Source of the DNA: Calothrix membranacea FACHB-236
GTDB lineage: Bacteria; Cyanobacteriota; Cyanobacteriia; Cyanobacteriales; Nostocaceae
Length of the DNA stretch: 43,219 nucleotides
Direction: 5' to 3'
Assembly: GCF_014696315.1 (NCBI RefSeq)
Contig: NZ_JACJPX010000068.1
Span: 1 to 43,219 of the forward strand
Of this stretch, positions 25,647 through 35,116 are shown in pieces; the first letter of the stretch is position 1; each line of letters opens with the position of its first letter. The notes under the pieces were generated by a model. The model saw only the letters and a program-made list of their open reading frames with translations. It was not told the DNA's origin and ran no database searches. Both the position numbers and the translations under genes were made by a program.

Positions 25647-26132
25647 CTAGTTTCTTCGATATCGTCGGGTAGCAAACCAAGCTTGCAACTGCTGACGGCA
25701 GGTAGACTCTAAAATGCCTCCAATGACTTTGAGGCGGTGATTAGAAGCAGCACTATCGGGGATGTTGATAACAGTACGGATTGCACCAGTTTTGGTATCG
25801 TCTACTCCATAGACCAACAATCCCAGGCGAGAGTGTATAATAGCACCGGCACACATCGGGCAAGGTTCTAATGTTACATAGAGAGTACATTGATTAAGGT
25901 GCCAATTTTGTAAGGTTTTACCAGCTGCCCTTAAAGCAATAATTTCTGCGTGAGCTGTGGGGTCTTTGTCGCGTTCTTTTCTATTTTCACCCTCAGCCAG
26001 CACATTACCCCCAGCATCGACGATTACAGCCCCTACAGGTACTTCTCCTGCATCACCAGCAGCTTGTGCCAATTTTAAGGCATGGGTCATCCATCCTCTG
26101 TGAAGAAGATATTCTGGATCTTCAAGGGACAT
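25647..26132 (-). CDS. tadA: tRNA-specific adenosine deaminase
   Basis: 161 residues with the zinc deaminase motifs TAHAEIIALRAAG (His61, catalytic Glu63) and LEPCPMCAGAII (Cys91, Cys94). TadA converts the wobble adenosine of tRNA-Arg(ACG) to inosine and is usually essential. Length and motif spacing are normal. It starts with ATG at 26132 and is co-directional with plsC, 111 bp upstream of it. Confidence 0.93.
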   Translation of the reverse strand: MSLEDPEYLLHRGWMTHALKLAQAAGDAGEVPVGAVIVDAGGNVLAEGENRKERDKDPTAHAEIIALRAAGKTLQNWHLNQCTLYVTLEPCPMCAGAIIHSRLGLLVYGVDDTKTGAIRTVINIPDSAASNHRLKVIGGILESTCRQQLQAWFATRRYRRN

Positions 26133-26980
26133 ATAAAAATAAGTAATAAAGTTGATAAAAATTGGTAATTTGTGATTGGTAATTGGTAATCAATTAAATC
26201 AAATTTTACCTGGGTTTTAAGATTTTAATCTGCGTCAATTTTAAAGAATTGGTAATAGAGGAAAATAAGCCTAGCTATGTCAATTTTTCTAGATAAAAGG
26301 CAGGTACTAAGCTATTATGCTTTTAAGTTGCACAATCCATCGTGAGGGCTGTTGACTGTTGACCGTTGACCGTTAACAGTCAACAGTTAACAGCCCATAT
26401 TAGTAGTTATGCAATTTAGACGCGCATTAGCTTACCACTAACACCAATTCTCAGAAATAAAGCTACACATAACCTCAGTTCGGGTTAAGAAGATTTTGCT
26501 GCTGCACTTAAGCACCAGTTTTGAAAAAACGAACCACAGAGGCGCAGAGTTCACGGAGGGATGAGAGTTTGAGAGGTGTTTTGTCAAAGTCAAGGAAGAG
26601 TATCAGCCAACGATAAAATAATGGTTTGGGCTTATGGCGAACTCAGGTTACACATAGGGAAATACAGTTCAGTTAAGAAAATTAATTGATAACAAAACCA
26701 AAAAACTAGTTACTCAACAAAAAAACAGAACAATAATTTTGGAGGGGGTTTGGGGGACGCAACCGTCACCCAATCGGGGGTTTGGGGGAGAATCCCCCAA
26801 TTGACCTGGCTTCTTTAATATAAGTGGGGGTAAGGGGAGAATTATCTGTAACCGGGATTTAGAAAAATGGTATAAGTTAAATTTTTAGAAAACATAATTT
26901 TGCGTGAGTAAAAGGGAAAGCCTAAGGATTAAAAAGATGGATTTCCCTTTACCCTGTCACCTTTTCCCCCTTACCCTCGA
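26133..26980. other. 848-bp gap with R2 copy 2 and a GGGGGTTTGGGGG repeat
   Basis: No gene. It holds R2 copy 2 (26309-26434) and a block at about 26740-26820 with two ggggtttggggga words and a ggggga..tccccc fold. The segment 26520-26570 is purine-rich (cacagaggcgcagagttcac), another common cyanobacterial filler word. A short C/T tract precedes the DUF3352 gene end. Confidence 0.6.
26309..26434. repeat. Dispersed repeat R2, copy 2, with expanded hairpin
   Basis: It shares ttttaagttgca(c)..atccatcgt and tagttatgcaatttagacgc flanks with 15111-15217. The hairpin here is longer: gggctgttgactgttgac opposite gtcaacagttaacagccc (one G-T-type mismatch), formed by repeats of gttgac. The length difference between copies suggests expansion of the stem. 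Confidence 0.88.
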
Positions 26981-28660
26981 CTAAGGCTTGAGCTTTAAAA
27001 ATACGCCACCTTTGAGCAATCCCGGATCGTTACCGTAACTGCTAACTGTGAGCGATCGCAGATTCTCGAAAAAGGGTTTCCCAACTACTTCTACTAATTT
27101 AAGAATCGGTAGCTGGCGTTCTACAAGTTTTTGGCTTTTTGTCCAGTCAAGATATATGTAACCTTGATTAGGCTGGGGAATAGCTGCAATACTATCTTGG
27201 AAATCGCGATTTTTAATTAAAGAGTTATCTTTAGCGTTGAGAATTTCCGCCATTGTCTCTAAATCGGAAGCGAAAATTTCGTAATTCCCTAAAGTTGTAT
27301 GCACTCCCTGGACTTTTGTCTCTACTGTAAAAGCGGAACCCTTAGCACCAGCTTTATTGCTATTAGCTATTAGTTCAGTCCAAGCGGAGACTTTTTGTTG
27401 ATTGAGGCTAAGAGAATTAATATTTAGCCCTTTAGCTGAGGCGATCGCATCTAAACGCGTAATCCCTTGGGCTACTTTTGGTGATTGTTCGACGACAAAC
27501 ACCCAACTGTTACTTGCTGGCTGGTTTTGGGTTAAGAGTGCGATCGCATATTCTCCGTCTACCCAGCTGAAAATGTCTTCTGGTAGGTTTATCCCCCAAG
27601 GGTTTTGCAAATCCGTCAATGGTTTCGCCATCTTCGATTTCACACCTTCCCTAGAACTCCCTAGGGTTGCTGTAACCTGTTTCCAGAGCTTGGCTAAATC
27701 GGTGTCACCCAAATTGCTTAAATTAGTCCCAGAGATAGCTAAACCTGCTGATGTGGGGATATATTGCAATGCGCCTACAGGTTGTGAGAGTAATGGCGCA
27801 GCAGAAGCAGCAACGCTTTCTGCGGAAACTGCACTTAAAAAGCTGGTTTCTGCGATTAAGCCTTTGGAGTTCAATACAAAGGAAATAATTTCGCTGTCAT
27901 AGGTTGATTCTTGCAGTTCTAAACCTTGCCATTTTGCTAAGGAAGGGAAATTTAAGAAAGCTACAGCCACAGCACCTTTAGGTAATTGTTCTGTAGCTTT
28001 CTGATATTGCACATAGCTGTTTAAATTTAAATCGGGTGCTTGGACATTATTAATTGCATCTTTGAGTACTTTCAAATCGTTAGCGAATAAGACAAAGTCA
28101 TTCCCAACAACCGCACCAGCGAGAAAATCTTGCTTGGGTGGCGGATTGTCGTAAATTAGCTTTACACCTTCATATTCTTCAGTGGCTAAGTTTCCTCCAG
28201 CTAATACCCGCTTAGAAAACAGCAAATCTACAAACTCACGACTTTTTTGTGGTTGCGTAGTTGATAGCGCCAGCAAATATCCAGGTTGTTGTCCATTTTC
28301 TGGTTCGCGATCGATATCTAAGCTAGTAACAGCAAGAGTAATTTCATTTCCTAACCAAGGTTGAATATCTTCTTGGTAATCAATATTACTCTTAGCCAAT
28401 AAACTAGTTTTTAGCTTCGATAATTCGCCTTCACGCTCTAACGCCTGTAATTTGTCTGGATTTACTAATAGAGAAACTGTAATCGGAGAAAATTTCGATA
28501 CAAATATAGCTGCGCTAGACTGCACAGAACTAGTAGCCACAAGGTTAACTGGACTTTTGACGAAAAACCAGTAATAACCACCAATCACAAACAATATGAA
28601 TGCGATCGCACCTGCTACGAGGAAGGTGAAAAACGAGCTTTGCCTGTTCACATTTGACAT
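26981..28660 (-). CDS. DUF3352-family membrane-anchored protein
   Basis: 559 residues with one N-terminal membrane helix (FFTFLVAGAIAFILFVIGGYYWFF split at about 11-33) and a large extracytoplasmic part typical of DUF3352. Recognisable segments include AAIFVSKFSPITVSLLVNPDK, LGNEITLAVTS, LLALSTTQPQKSREFVDLL and GVFLKLKP at the end. Function unknown; the domain repeats a fold-like unit twice. The ATG at 28660 is divergent from the rhodanese gene, 90 bp away. Confidence 0.85.
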   Translation of the reverse strand: MSNVNRQSSFFTFLVAGAIAFILFVIGGYYWFFVKSPVNLVATSSVQSSAAIFVSKFSPITVSLLVNPDKLQALEREGELSKLKTSLLAKSNIDYQEDIQPWLGNEITLAVTSLDIDREPENGQQPGYLLALSTTQPQKSREFVDLLFSKRVLAGGNLATEEYEGVKLIYDNPPPKQDFLAGAVVGNDFVLFANDLKVLKDAINNVQAPDLNLNSYVQYQKATEQLPKGAVAVAFLNFPSLAKWQGLELQESTYDSEIISFVLNSKGLIAETSFLSAVSAESVAASAAPLLSQPVGALQYIPTSAGLAISGTNLSNLGDTDLAKLWKQVTATLGSSREGVKSKMAKPLTDLQNPWGINLPEDIFSWVDGEYAIALLTQNQPASNSWVFVVEQSPKVAQGITRLDAIASAKGLNINSLSLNQQKVSAWTELIANSNKAGAKGSAFTVETKVQGVHTTLGNYEIFASDLETMAEILNAKDNSLIKNRDFQDSIAAIPQPNQGYIYLDWTKSQKLVERQLPILKLVEVVGKPFFENLRSLTVSSYGNDPGLLKGGVFLKLKP

Positions 28661-28750
28661 ACTAAAGTTAACAATTTAGGAATCGATGCTCATGCTACGG
28701 TTACGATCTTCATGTCAACATAAATAATATAGGATTGTTTACAAAACCTC

Positions 28751-29110
28751 ATGACAGGCAATTCTCCTAATCAACCCATTGCCCACATTAGCGTTGAAGA
28801 ACTTGCACAACTTCTCTCAACCAAGGATTCTAGTATTCAGCTAGTGGATGTGCGCGAACCCCAAGAACTCGCGATCGCTAGTATTGAGGGTTTTGTTAAC
28901 TTCCCTCTCAGTGAATTTGCAGAATGGGGTGAGCAAGTCCCCACCCTCTTAAATCCTCATGCTGAAACCCTAGTTCTTTGCCACCACGGTATGCGCTCTG
29001 CTCAAATGTGCCAGTGGTTGCTCGCCCAGGGTTTTACCAATGTTAAAAATATCACAGGTGGCATCGCTGCTTATTCTCAGCTAGTTGACCCTTCAGTGCC
29101 ACAGTATTAG
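28751..29110 (+). CDS. Single-domain rhodanese-like protein
   Basis: 119 residues: LVDVREPQELAIASIEGFVN, then the active-site loop CHHGMRS with Cys77, and GFTNVKNITGGIAAYSQLVD. Rhodaneses carry persulfide sulfur on the catalytic Cys; the donor and acceptor here are unknown. Start ATG at 28751, no signal peptide, cytosolic. It is divergent from the DUF3352 gene. Confidence 0.93.
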   Translation: MTGNSPNQPIAHISVEELAQLLSTKDSSIQLVDVREPQELAIASIEGFVNFPLSEFAEWGEQVPTLLNPHAETLVLCHHGMRSAQMCQWLLAQGFTNVKNITGGIAAYSQLVDPSVPQY

Positions 29111-29577
29111 GGACTGGGGATGAGGCAAGGGGGCAAGGGGGCAGGGAGCAGGGAGCAGGGGGAGAAAAGCAATTACCCATTACTCATTACTCATTACCCT
29201 TGCCCAATGCCCAATGCCCCATGCCCTTTAATGCATCAGCAATTACTCTGTAGGTATATATCTAAAGTGAAAAAAAATCAGTGCTAACACATACATTTTT
29301 TCCTAAAACTTTGTGGAAAAATATGCCTATGCAAGCCACAATGTAGATGACTATAGCCAGCTTTCATGATAGTAGTCAGGCTCTTTTCCAGAGCATCTGA
29401 AGAATAAATTAAAATATAAATTAATATTAATTAATTTCTGCTAAATAAATAGTTAGCAATGTTAACTCACAATTAGCTATAGTAGTTTACTATTAATAAT
29501 TTTTTTTCTTTTGCGGGGAAACCCAGACATTTTTGCAAAGTTTCATCAAAATTTTTTGCCTCAGCTAAGAATACCTT
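29111..29577. other. 467-bp gap with heptamer repeats upstream of hrcA
   Basis: Bases 29123-29163 are ggcaaggg/gcaggga heptamers; about 29175-29225 are ccattact and cccaatg heptamers. The remaining AT-rich stretch (29226-29577) probably holds the hrcA promoter. I looked for a CIRCE element (TTAGCACTC-N9-GAGTGCTAA) and did not find one. Confidence 0.6.
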
Positions 29578-30654
29578 ATGCAAGTCCAGTTGACAAATCG
29601 ACAACAGCATATACTTTGGGCAACGGTACGTCATTACATTGCTACGGCAGAACCTGTTGGGTCAAAAGCGTTAATTGAAGAATACGACCTAGGGGTTAGT
29701 TCTGCCACAATTCGCAATGTGATGGGTGTCCTAGAAAAATCTGGTTTACTATTCCAACCACATACATCTGCTGGACGAGTACCTTCGGACTCTGGATATC
29801 GCATTTATGTAGATCAGCTAATTACACCATCAGAAGCTTTGGCTAAAGAGGTAGAACAAGCGCTGCAAAAACGCCTACATTGGGAAGATTGGAGTTTAGA
29901 AGCGCTACTACATGGCGCAGCGCAGATTTTAGCTAGCTTGAGTGGGTGTATCAGCTTGATTACCATGCCACAAACTAATACAGCATTGTTACGCCATTTG
30001 CAATTAATGCAAATTGAAACGGGGCGAATCATGCTGATTGTGGTAACAGACAACTATGAGACGCATTCACGGTTAATGGATTTATCACCGACAAGGGAAG
30101 AAACCAAACTCGATGCGGAAGTGATTGATCGCGAATTGCAAATCGTCTCTAACTTTTTGAATAGCCACCTGCGAGGACGCAGCTTGTTGGAATTAGCCAC
30201 CCTAGATTGGAGCGAATTAGATCAGGAGTTCCAACGCTATGGCGAATTCCTCAAAACTTCCGTTGCAGAATTAGCCCGTAAGACTGTTGCACCCACAGCC
30301 ACACAAATTATGATTCGGGGTGTAGGGGAAGTTTTGCGTCAGCCAGAATTTTCTCAAGTCCAGCAAGTGCAAACAATTATCCATCTGTTGGAAGAAGAAC
30401 AAGACCAGCTGTGGCGATTAATCTTTGAACAGCCAGAGGTTGAAGATCAGAGCAAGCCACGGGTAAATGTTCGCATTGGTGCAGAAAACCCACTCGAACC
30501 CATCCGCACCTGTACCTTGATTAGTTCTACCTATCGTCGGGGTAGCATTCCCGTTGGGAGTGTGGGAGTTTTAGGGCCCACACGCCTAGATTACGAAAGT
30601 GCGATCGCTGTTGTAGCTGCGGCTGCTGATTACCTATCGGAAGCTTTCAGTTAA
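29578..30654 (+). CDS. hrcA: Heat-inducible transcription repressor HrcA
   Basis: 358 residues. The N-terminal winged helix reads [40 protein letters not shown] and [33 protein letters not shown] follows, a hallmark of HrcA. The C-terminal part ends with [18 protein letters not shown] and a helical tail. HrcA represses groESL/dnaK-type operons by binding CIRCE. No CIRCE is seen upstream of this gene, so it is probably not autoregulated through that element. The membrane-protein gene follows after 12 bp and is likely co-transcribed. Confidence 0.95.
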   Translation: MQVQLTNRQQHILWATVRHYIATAEPVGSKALIEEYDLGVSSATIRNVMGVLEKSGLLFQPHTSAGRVPSDSGYRIYVDQLITPSEALAKEVEQALQKRLHWEDWSLEALLHGAAQILASLSGCISLITMPQTNTALLRHLQLMQIETGRIMLIVVTDNYETHSRLMDLSPTREETKLDAEVIDRELQIVSNFLNSHLRGRSLLELATLDWSELDQEFQRYGEFLKTSVAELARKTVAPTATQIMIRGVGEVLRQPEFSQVQQVQTIIHLLEEEQDQLWRLIFEQPEVEDQSKPRVNVRIGAENPLEPIRTCTLISSTYRRGSIPVGSVGVLGPTRLDYESAIAVVAAAADYLSEAFS

Positions 30655-30666
30655 TCACATTACATC

Positions 30667-31344
30667 ATGACGAGAAAAATTGGCTTTGGGTTGTTGTGGC
30701 TAGGATTTATTGTTTATGCATTTTTTCTAGCCCCACCCGATCGCCCTGATACATTCGAGTTAATCAAGAATTTGAGCACAGGGCAATGGCAAGGTATTAA
30801 CCCTCTAGTCATTGCTCTATTTAACATCATGGGTATTTGGCCTGTAATTTACAGTGCTGTAGTACTTTTTGATGGGAGAGGACAAAAAATCCGAGCTTGG
30901 CCATTTGCGATCGCATCTTTTGCAGTCGGAGCATTTGCACTTTTACCCTACTTAGCTCTACGCCAACCAAACCCACAGTTTCAGGGACAAAAAAATGCTG
31001 TTCTCAAACTGCTAGATTCTCGTGTAACTGGAGTTGGTTTAACTATAGCCACAGTTATTTTAGTAGCCTATGGTTTACAAGGCAATTGGGCTGATTTTGC
31101 ACAACAATGGCAAACTAGCCGCTTCATTCATGTTATGAGCCTAGATTTCGTTCTACTGTGCCTATTATTTCCCGCATTACTAGGAGATGATATGGCACGT
31201 CGCGGTTGGAAAAATGCTTCATTATTCTGGTTAATAACTTTAATTCCCTTGTTCGGGCCCCTCATATATTTATGTGTGCGTCCACCTCTACCAGAAGGCA
31301 GAGTAGATAACATATCTAACCAGCAACAAACAGTGACAAACTAA
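30667..31344 (+). CDS. Multi-pass membrane protein, cyanobacterial conserved
   Basis: 225 residues with about six hydrophobic segments, near 5-22, 46-66, 78-97, 120-138, 150-170 and 180-203. Short loops contain AFFLAPPDRPDTF, FDGRGQKIRAWPF and LLGDDMARRGWKN. The pattern is of a conserved cyanobacterial (and plastid) integral membrane family whose function I cannot name. It starts 12 bp after the hrcA stop, pointing to an operon, though a functional link to heat shock is only inference. Confidence 0.8.
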   Translation: MTRKIGFGLLWLGFIVYAFFLAPPDRPDTFELIKNLSTGQWQGINPLVIALFNIMGIWPVIYSAVVLFDGRGQKIRAWPFAIASFAVGAFALLPYLALRQPNPQFQGQKNAVLKLLDSRVTGVGLTIATVILVAYGLQGNWADFAQQWQTSRFIHVMSLDFVLLCLLFPALLGDDMARRGWKNASLFWLITLIPLFGPLIYLCVRPPLPEGRVDNISNQQQTVTN

Positions 31345-31404
31345 GGAACTTCCAAATAATATTGCCGTTTCAGCAGAATATTGCCCACCTTATAATTTAT
31401 GAGG

Positions 31405-32181
31405 CTAGACATTACGATTTTTAGACATTATATAAACTTCAGGTAGCTGCCACCAAGGAATATGGGGATATCTATGATGTTCTTGGTGGTAGCCAAAATG
31501 ATAGCAAGTAATAAATGACCACCAAATTGGACGGTCAATCGTTTGGGCGTTGTGAGGCGAAATATAACCACCTATAGGCTGCTTGTGAGGTATAAAAGTC
31601 CCAAAATAAAATAATTGTAATGAACTAAAAAGTGATGGTAGTGCCCAAAAGTAATTTAAATTAGCAGCAGGTATGTGAAGTAGATGAAGAAGAATTCTAT
31701 AGATAATAACTATAGAAATAATCTGTCTCCAACTCCCATAACTTTTCATAAAATGAAAATACCAAGCAAAGAAATTCTCGTGTTTACCATCATGAAAATC
31801 GGGATCTAACTCACTAGCAGGATACTGATGGTGTAACCAATGCTTTTTTAATAATTTTTGATATGGTAAGAATCCATAAAGTTTTAAACATAATGAACCA
31901 ATAAAATGATTAATTTTAGGATAACTAGGCAATACTAACCCATGCATTGCATCATGAGCCGTAATAAATAAACCCGTGTACAAAAATGTTTGCCAAATTA
32001 TAAATGACAACAATATCAAAATATTGCAATTAGAGAAATCAAACCACAGTAAGAAAATCTGGCTAATAGCCCATAGGATAATAATGAAAATAGCAATTAA
32101 AAGTCCCTCAAACTGAAATTTACTTCTGAATTCTGGAATAAAATTCTTTTCAAGATTAGGTGCTTGTTCTAACTGAATCAT
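31405..32181 (-). CDS. crtW: Beta-carotene ketolase CrtW
   Basis: A diiron membrane ketolase that adds 4-keto groups to beta-carotene (echinenone/canthaxanthin route). The His motifs are TAHDAMHG, HWLHHQYPASELDPDFH, FYFGTFIPHKQP and CYHFGYHQEHHRYPHIPWW. Four hydrophobic stretches anchor it in the membrane. I start at the ATG at 32181 (258 aa, the usual cyanobacterial CrtW length); the frame opens at 32223 but the 14 extra residues are AT-rich and not family-like. It stands alone here without other crt genes. Expression control is not visible. Confidence 0.93.
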   Translation of the reverse strand: MIQLEQAPNLEKNFIPEFRSKFQFEGLLIAIFIIILWAISQIFLLWFDFSNCNILILLSFIIWQTFLYTGLFITAHDAMHGLVLPSYPKINHFIGSLCLKLYGFLPYQKLLKKHWLHHQYPASELDPDFHDGKHENFFAWYFHFMKSYGSWRQIISIVIIYRILLHLLHIPAANLNYFWALPSLFSSLQLFYFGTFIPHKQPIGGYISPHNAQTIDRPIWWSFITCYHFGYHQEHHRYPHIPWWQLPEVYIMSKNRNV

Positions 32182-33140
32182 GCTTTTACTCCATATAGCA
32201 TTCAGGTAAAAAATCAATAGCAAGGACAGGGATTAAAAAATTACCTATCTAATAATTACGCAAGTGTCAGAAAAATGAAAGTTTTTTCTTTATAGTCAGG
32301 GTCTTACCCCTTATTTTCAGAGCTAAAATCCTTAGTCCAGAGTGAAAATAATATAAAATCACTAACTAAAAGCTTTACTAGTGCTGAGAATTTAGTTCAC
32401 GTAGGAGAGCCAGTGCGTTGCGGAGGACATTTGCGTGGGCGAGTTTCCCTCCGCAGGTGACTAGTGAATCCAAAGGGCGTTGCGTTAGCGATATAACGCA
32501 TCAGTGCCAAAGCTTTTTGTGCGTTACGTCTTACTGAAATTTTTTCAGAAATCAAATTGGATTCCTATAGTGCTGAGAATTTAGCACTTAGCAGCAAGCA
32601 ATCAATGCATATTTAATATTTGTTAAGATAAGTTAAATATTACACGTATAACTACCAAATTGGAAAATTTCTAATCAAAAAAATATACTATCGCTTTTTT
32701 GGGAAGGGGCAGAGACGCGATTAACTACGTATCAACAAGCAGGGGGGAGAAATAAACTATTCTCTCTCGTAAATTGAATAATTTATTTTCTATAAGTCCC
32801 TTAAATATATTTCATCAATTAAATATCAATACTATTAGGACTTACACAAGTACTATTTTGTCATTGTGACCGAAACGTAGTTTAGGGAAGCAATCCCATA
32901 TTTTTTGGTGATTACTTCACTCCGCTAGTTATGACGTAAAATCGTAGTTATTGCATCAGCCCTGACTATATTACTATGCATAATTATATTTTAGTAGCGA
33001 ACTCAAGTATATCTTAAATAAGAATATATTTAGAGAGATAAAATTTGAAATCTAGCGTAAGTCAGAAGCATTCAAAAAATATTTTTGACAAACTAAGTTG
33101 TAATTACTAATAGCAACTGAAGATTTTCTCTTTAAAAATT
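32182..33140. other. 959-bp gap with a repeat insertion flanked by 17-bp direct repeats
   Basis: No gene. A 172-bp block (32396-32567) of gcgttgcgttagcg..ataacgcatc palindrome words lies between two copies of tagtgctgagaatttag (32379-32395 and 32568-32584). A short agacgcgatta R3 fragment lies near 32711, and a decayed GTCATTG..GAAGCAATC hairpin repeat at about 32860-32932. The rest is AT-rich and presumably carries the crtW and SDR promoters. Confidence 0.6.
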
Positions 33141-33965
33141 ATGGCTCCTACTGTTTTAATTACAGGTGCTTCCCAAGGTATCGGTAAAGCCACAGCTCTT
33201 TTATTTGCTCGCAAAGGCTACAATTTGGTATTGACATCCCGTCAGCATGACAAATTGCAAGCAGTTGCACAAGAGATCCAAAGCTTTAGTAGTACAACAC
33301 CATTGATTGTACCTTGCGATGTTAAAGAACCATCTCAAGTAAATACACTAGTGGAGAAATCACTAGCTCATTATGGTTATATCGACATACTTGTGAATAA
33401 TGCAGGTATCTATGCATCTGGGCCAGTTGAGGAGTTTTCTCTTAGCGATTGGCACCAGGTATTAGACACTAATTTATGGGGATATATTCATACAATTGAA
33501 GCTTTACTACCTCATTTCTTAGAACGGGGAAGTGGAACCATAGTTAATGTTAGTTCCATTGGTGGTAAAGTACCAACTGCTTATTTAGTCCCCTATTGTA
33601 CTAGTAAGTTTGCTGTCACTGGATTAACGGAAGCACTAGAAGCAGAATTAAAACCTAAAAATATTCTTGTGTGTGGCATTTATCCGAATTTAATCAAGAG
33701 TAATTTTTTAGATAAGGCTGTTTTTCGGGGTAACAACGAGCAAGACTTACAACAACGTCGCGAACAGCTACAAAATGTTGTACAAAATCCTGTGGTAGAA
33801 AAACCTGAAGATGTGGCAGATGCTATATGGAATGCAGTCCAAAATCAAAAGACCGAAGTAATGGTTGGTTCAGCTAATTTTTCACAGACTGTTTATCGTT
33901 TGTTTCCTGGTTTTACAAAGTGGGTTTCTCGACAAGTATTGAAGAATCAAGATGTTTCCCATTGA
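33141..33965 (+). CDS. Short-chain dehydrogenase/reductase
   Basis: A 274-residue classical SDR. The cofactor motif is TGASQGIG (8-15), then VPCDVKE, NNAG (86-89), catalytic Ser at about 138-139 in VNVSSIGG, and Tyr152/Lys156 in PYCTSKFA. NADPH is favoured by the basic LTSRQHDKLQ after strand 2. The C-terminal region (QTVYRLFPGFTKWVSRQVLK) resembles SDRs acting on lipids or ketones. Substrate unknown. It starts with ATG after an AT-rich leader. Confidence 0.9.
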   Translation: MAPTVLITGASQGIGKATALLFARKGYNLVLTSRQHDKLQAVAQEIQSFSSTTPLIVPCDVKEPSQVNTLVEKSLAHYGYIDILVNNAGIYASGPVEEFSLSDWHQVLDTNLWGYIHTIEALLPHFLERGSGTIVNVSSIGGKVPTAYLVPYCTSKFAVTGLTEALEAELKPKNILVCGIYPNLIKSNFLDKAVFRGNNEQDLQQRREQLQNVVQNPVVEKPEDVADAIWNAVQNQKTEVMVGSANFSQTVYRLFPGFTKWVSRQVLKNQDVSH

Positions 33966-34090
33966 GTAAACTCACTAATTAAGAGAAGTGAAAAATTTGT
34001 TATGAACTAAATTTGTAAATCCTCAGCGTTGAAAATTCCTAAATAATAGAATTCTTTGAGGAGGAACAAAATTGAATATTTACTTTGGCA

Positions 34091-34891
34091 CTAAAAGCTA
34101 TTAAATCTTAGCTCTAACGTGCCACTACTCCCTCTATAAGGGGGAATCGTTGAATTATTCTTTTCCCTTGGGCTTTCTGGAGGTTTAGGTGTTAGGCTGG
34201 CGCTAGGAGCGGGAATTGCGTTTTGTGATGATGGTTGATTGATGGTCGCTAATTCTTCTTGCAATACTTTCTTATAAATCCTGGGCAAGGAGCTACTAAT
34301 AGAATTGGTTTCTATGCCGTATCCTAAGCTTGTCCAAGTAGGAGACAATCGCCGTAAAACATCATTCAACTTACCTTGATGCAGCAGTTGTGAAATATTA
34401 ATTCCCCAAAATTGGGAATCGCTCAACCAACGGTAAACGACCACATCTTGATATTCAGCCTCAAAACTATAAGAAACCCAAAACATAAACTGTGTCGGCT
34501 TGGGATGATAGCGGGGAGCAATTTGAAACCAAGTATTGTTAATTATTTGATATCTACCCGCAGCAGTTGAGCAATTGCCTGTGTTAGGGCCAGTAACAAT
34601 GGTGACGCATATTTGAGGATGACGGCTGAGGTCATTAAACTGTTGACCACCATATAACAGCGAATAAGGGCGTTTACCACTGGCCTCACTAGCTGAGATA
34701 GTTCGCATTAAAGCACGAATGTAAGGATCGCCACCTTTCATTACTAAAGGTGGTTGTTGACCTTCAAATGTGGGATCGGAAGGCGATCGCAAATCTCCAG
34801 TAATATACCACTGTAGCAAGTAGACGAAGCCAAGCAGCGCAGCTATTGGCCCAATGAGTTTTTCTACGCCTTTAAATTTAAAGCTTTTCAG
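34091..34891 (-). CDS. Membrane-anchored GH104-like lysozyme/endolysin-type protein
   Basis: A lambda-endolysin-like muramidase fold: ISASEASGKRPYSLLYGGQQFNDLSRHP and CSTAAGRYQIINNTWF, with the Glu in SASE as candidate catalytic residue, matching GH104/GH24-type lytic domains. A helix-like membrane anchor (LIGPIAALLGFVYLLQW) precedes the domain and a Pro/Ser-rich tail follows. The frame has no ATG or GTG. TTG at 34819 would cut the anchor. CTG at 34891 has AAGGAG at 34904-34899 with 7-bp spacing and gives MKSFKFKGVEKLIGPIAALL, a complete anchor. I prefer the CTG start, unusual but better supported. It acts in the periplasm on peptidoglycan. Confidence 0.78.
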   Translation of the reverse strand: MKSFKFKGVEKLIGPIAALLGFVYLLQWYITGDLRSPSDPTFEGQQPPLVMKGGDPYIRALMRTISASEASGKRPYSLLYGGQQFNDLSRHPQICVTIVTGPNTGNCSTAAGRYQIINNTWFQIAPRYHPKPTQFMFWVSYSFEAEYQDVVVYRWLSDSQFWGINISQLLHQGKLNDVLRRLSPTWTSLGYGIETNSISSSLPRIYKKVLQEELATINQPSSQNAIPAPSASLTPKPPESPREKNNSTIPPYRGSSGTLELRFNSF

Positions 34892-34898
34892 AGTTTGA

Positions 34899-34904
34899 CT
34901 CCTT
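34899..34904 (-). promoter_or_regulatory. AAGGAG ribosome-binding site placing the CTG start
   Basis: AAGGAG on the minus strand, 7 bp before CTG at 34891-34889. It is the only Shine-Dalgarno-like site suited to this frame. In-frame upstream codons run R-L-R-S-Q-T from a TAA stop, so no ATG, GTG or TTG start is available between that stop and the CTG. Confidence 0.6.
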
Positions 34905-35085
34905 AATCTTTAATCTTGTATTTAACAACAATGGCTTATGCACTAATTTCGGCAGAATTTAGCGCAGTAGTACTGTGTTCTGTTTTAACTTCTTAAATCA
35001 AAACTTTCTACAAATACCAGGGACTAGGGTCTAGGGACTGGGGACTAGGGAAGCAGGGGAGGGAAATAACTTTTGACTCTTGTAC

Positions 35086-35105
35086 AGACGCGATTAATCG
35101 CGTCT
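35086..35105. repeat. R3 palindrome agacgcgattaatcgcgtct
   Basis: Perfect 20-bp palindrome, identical to 18130-18149. It lies 11 bp beyond the stop of the minus-strand SDR gene at 35117, where it could act as a 3'-end structure. Confidence 0.9.
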
Positions 35106-35116
35106 GTTGCAACTCT

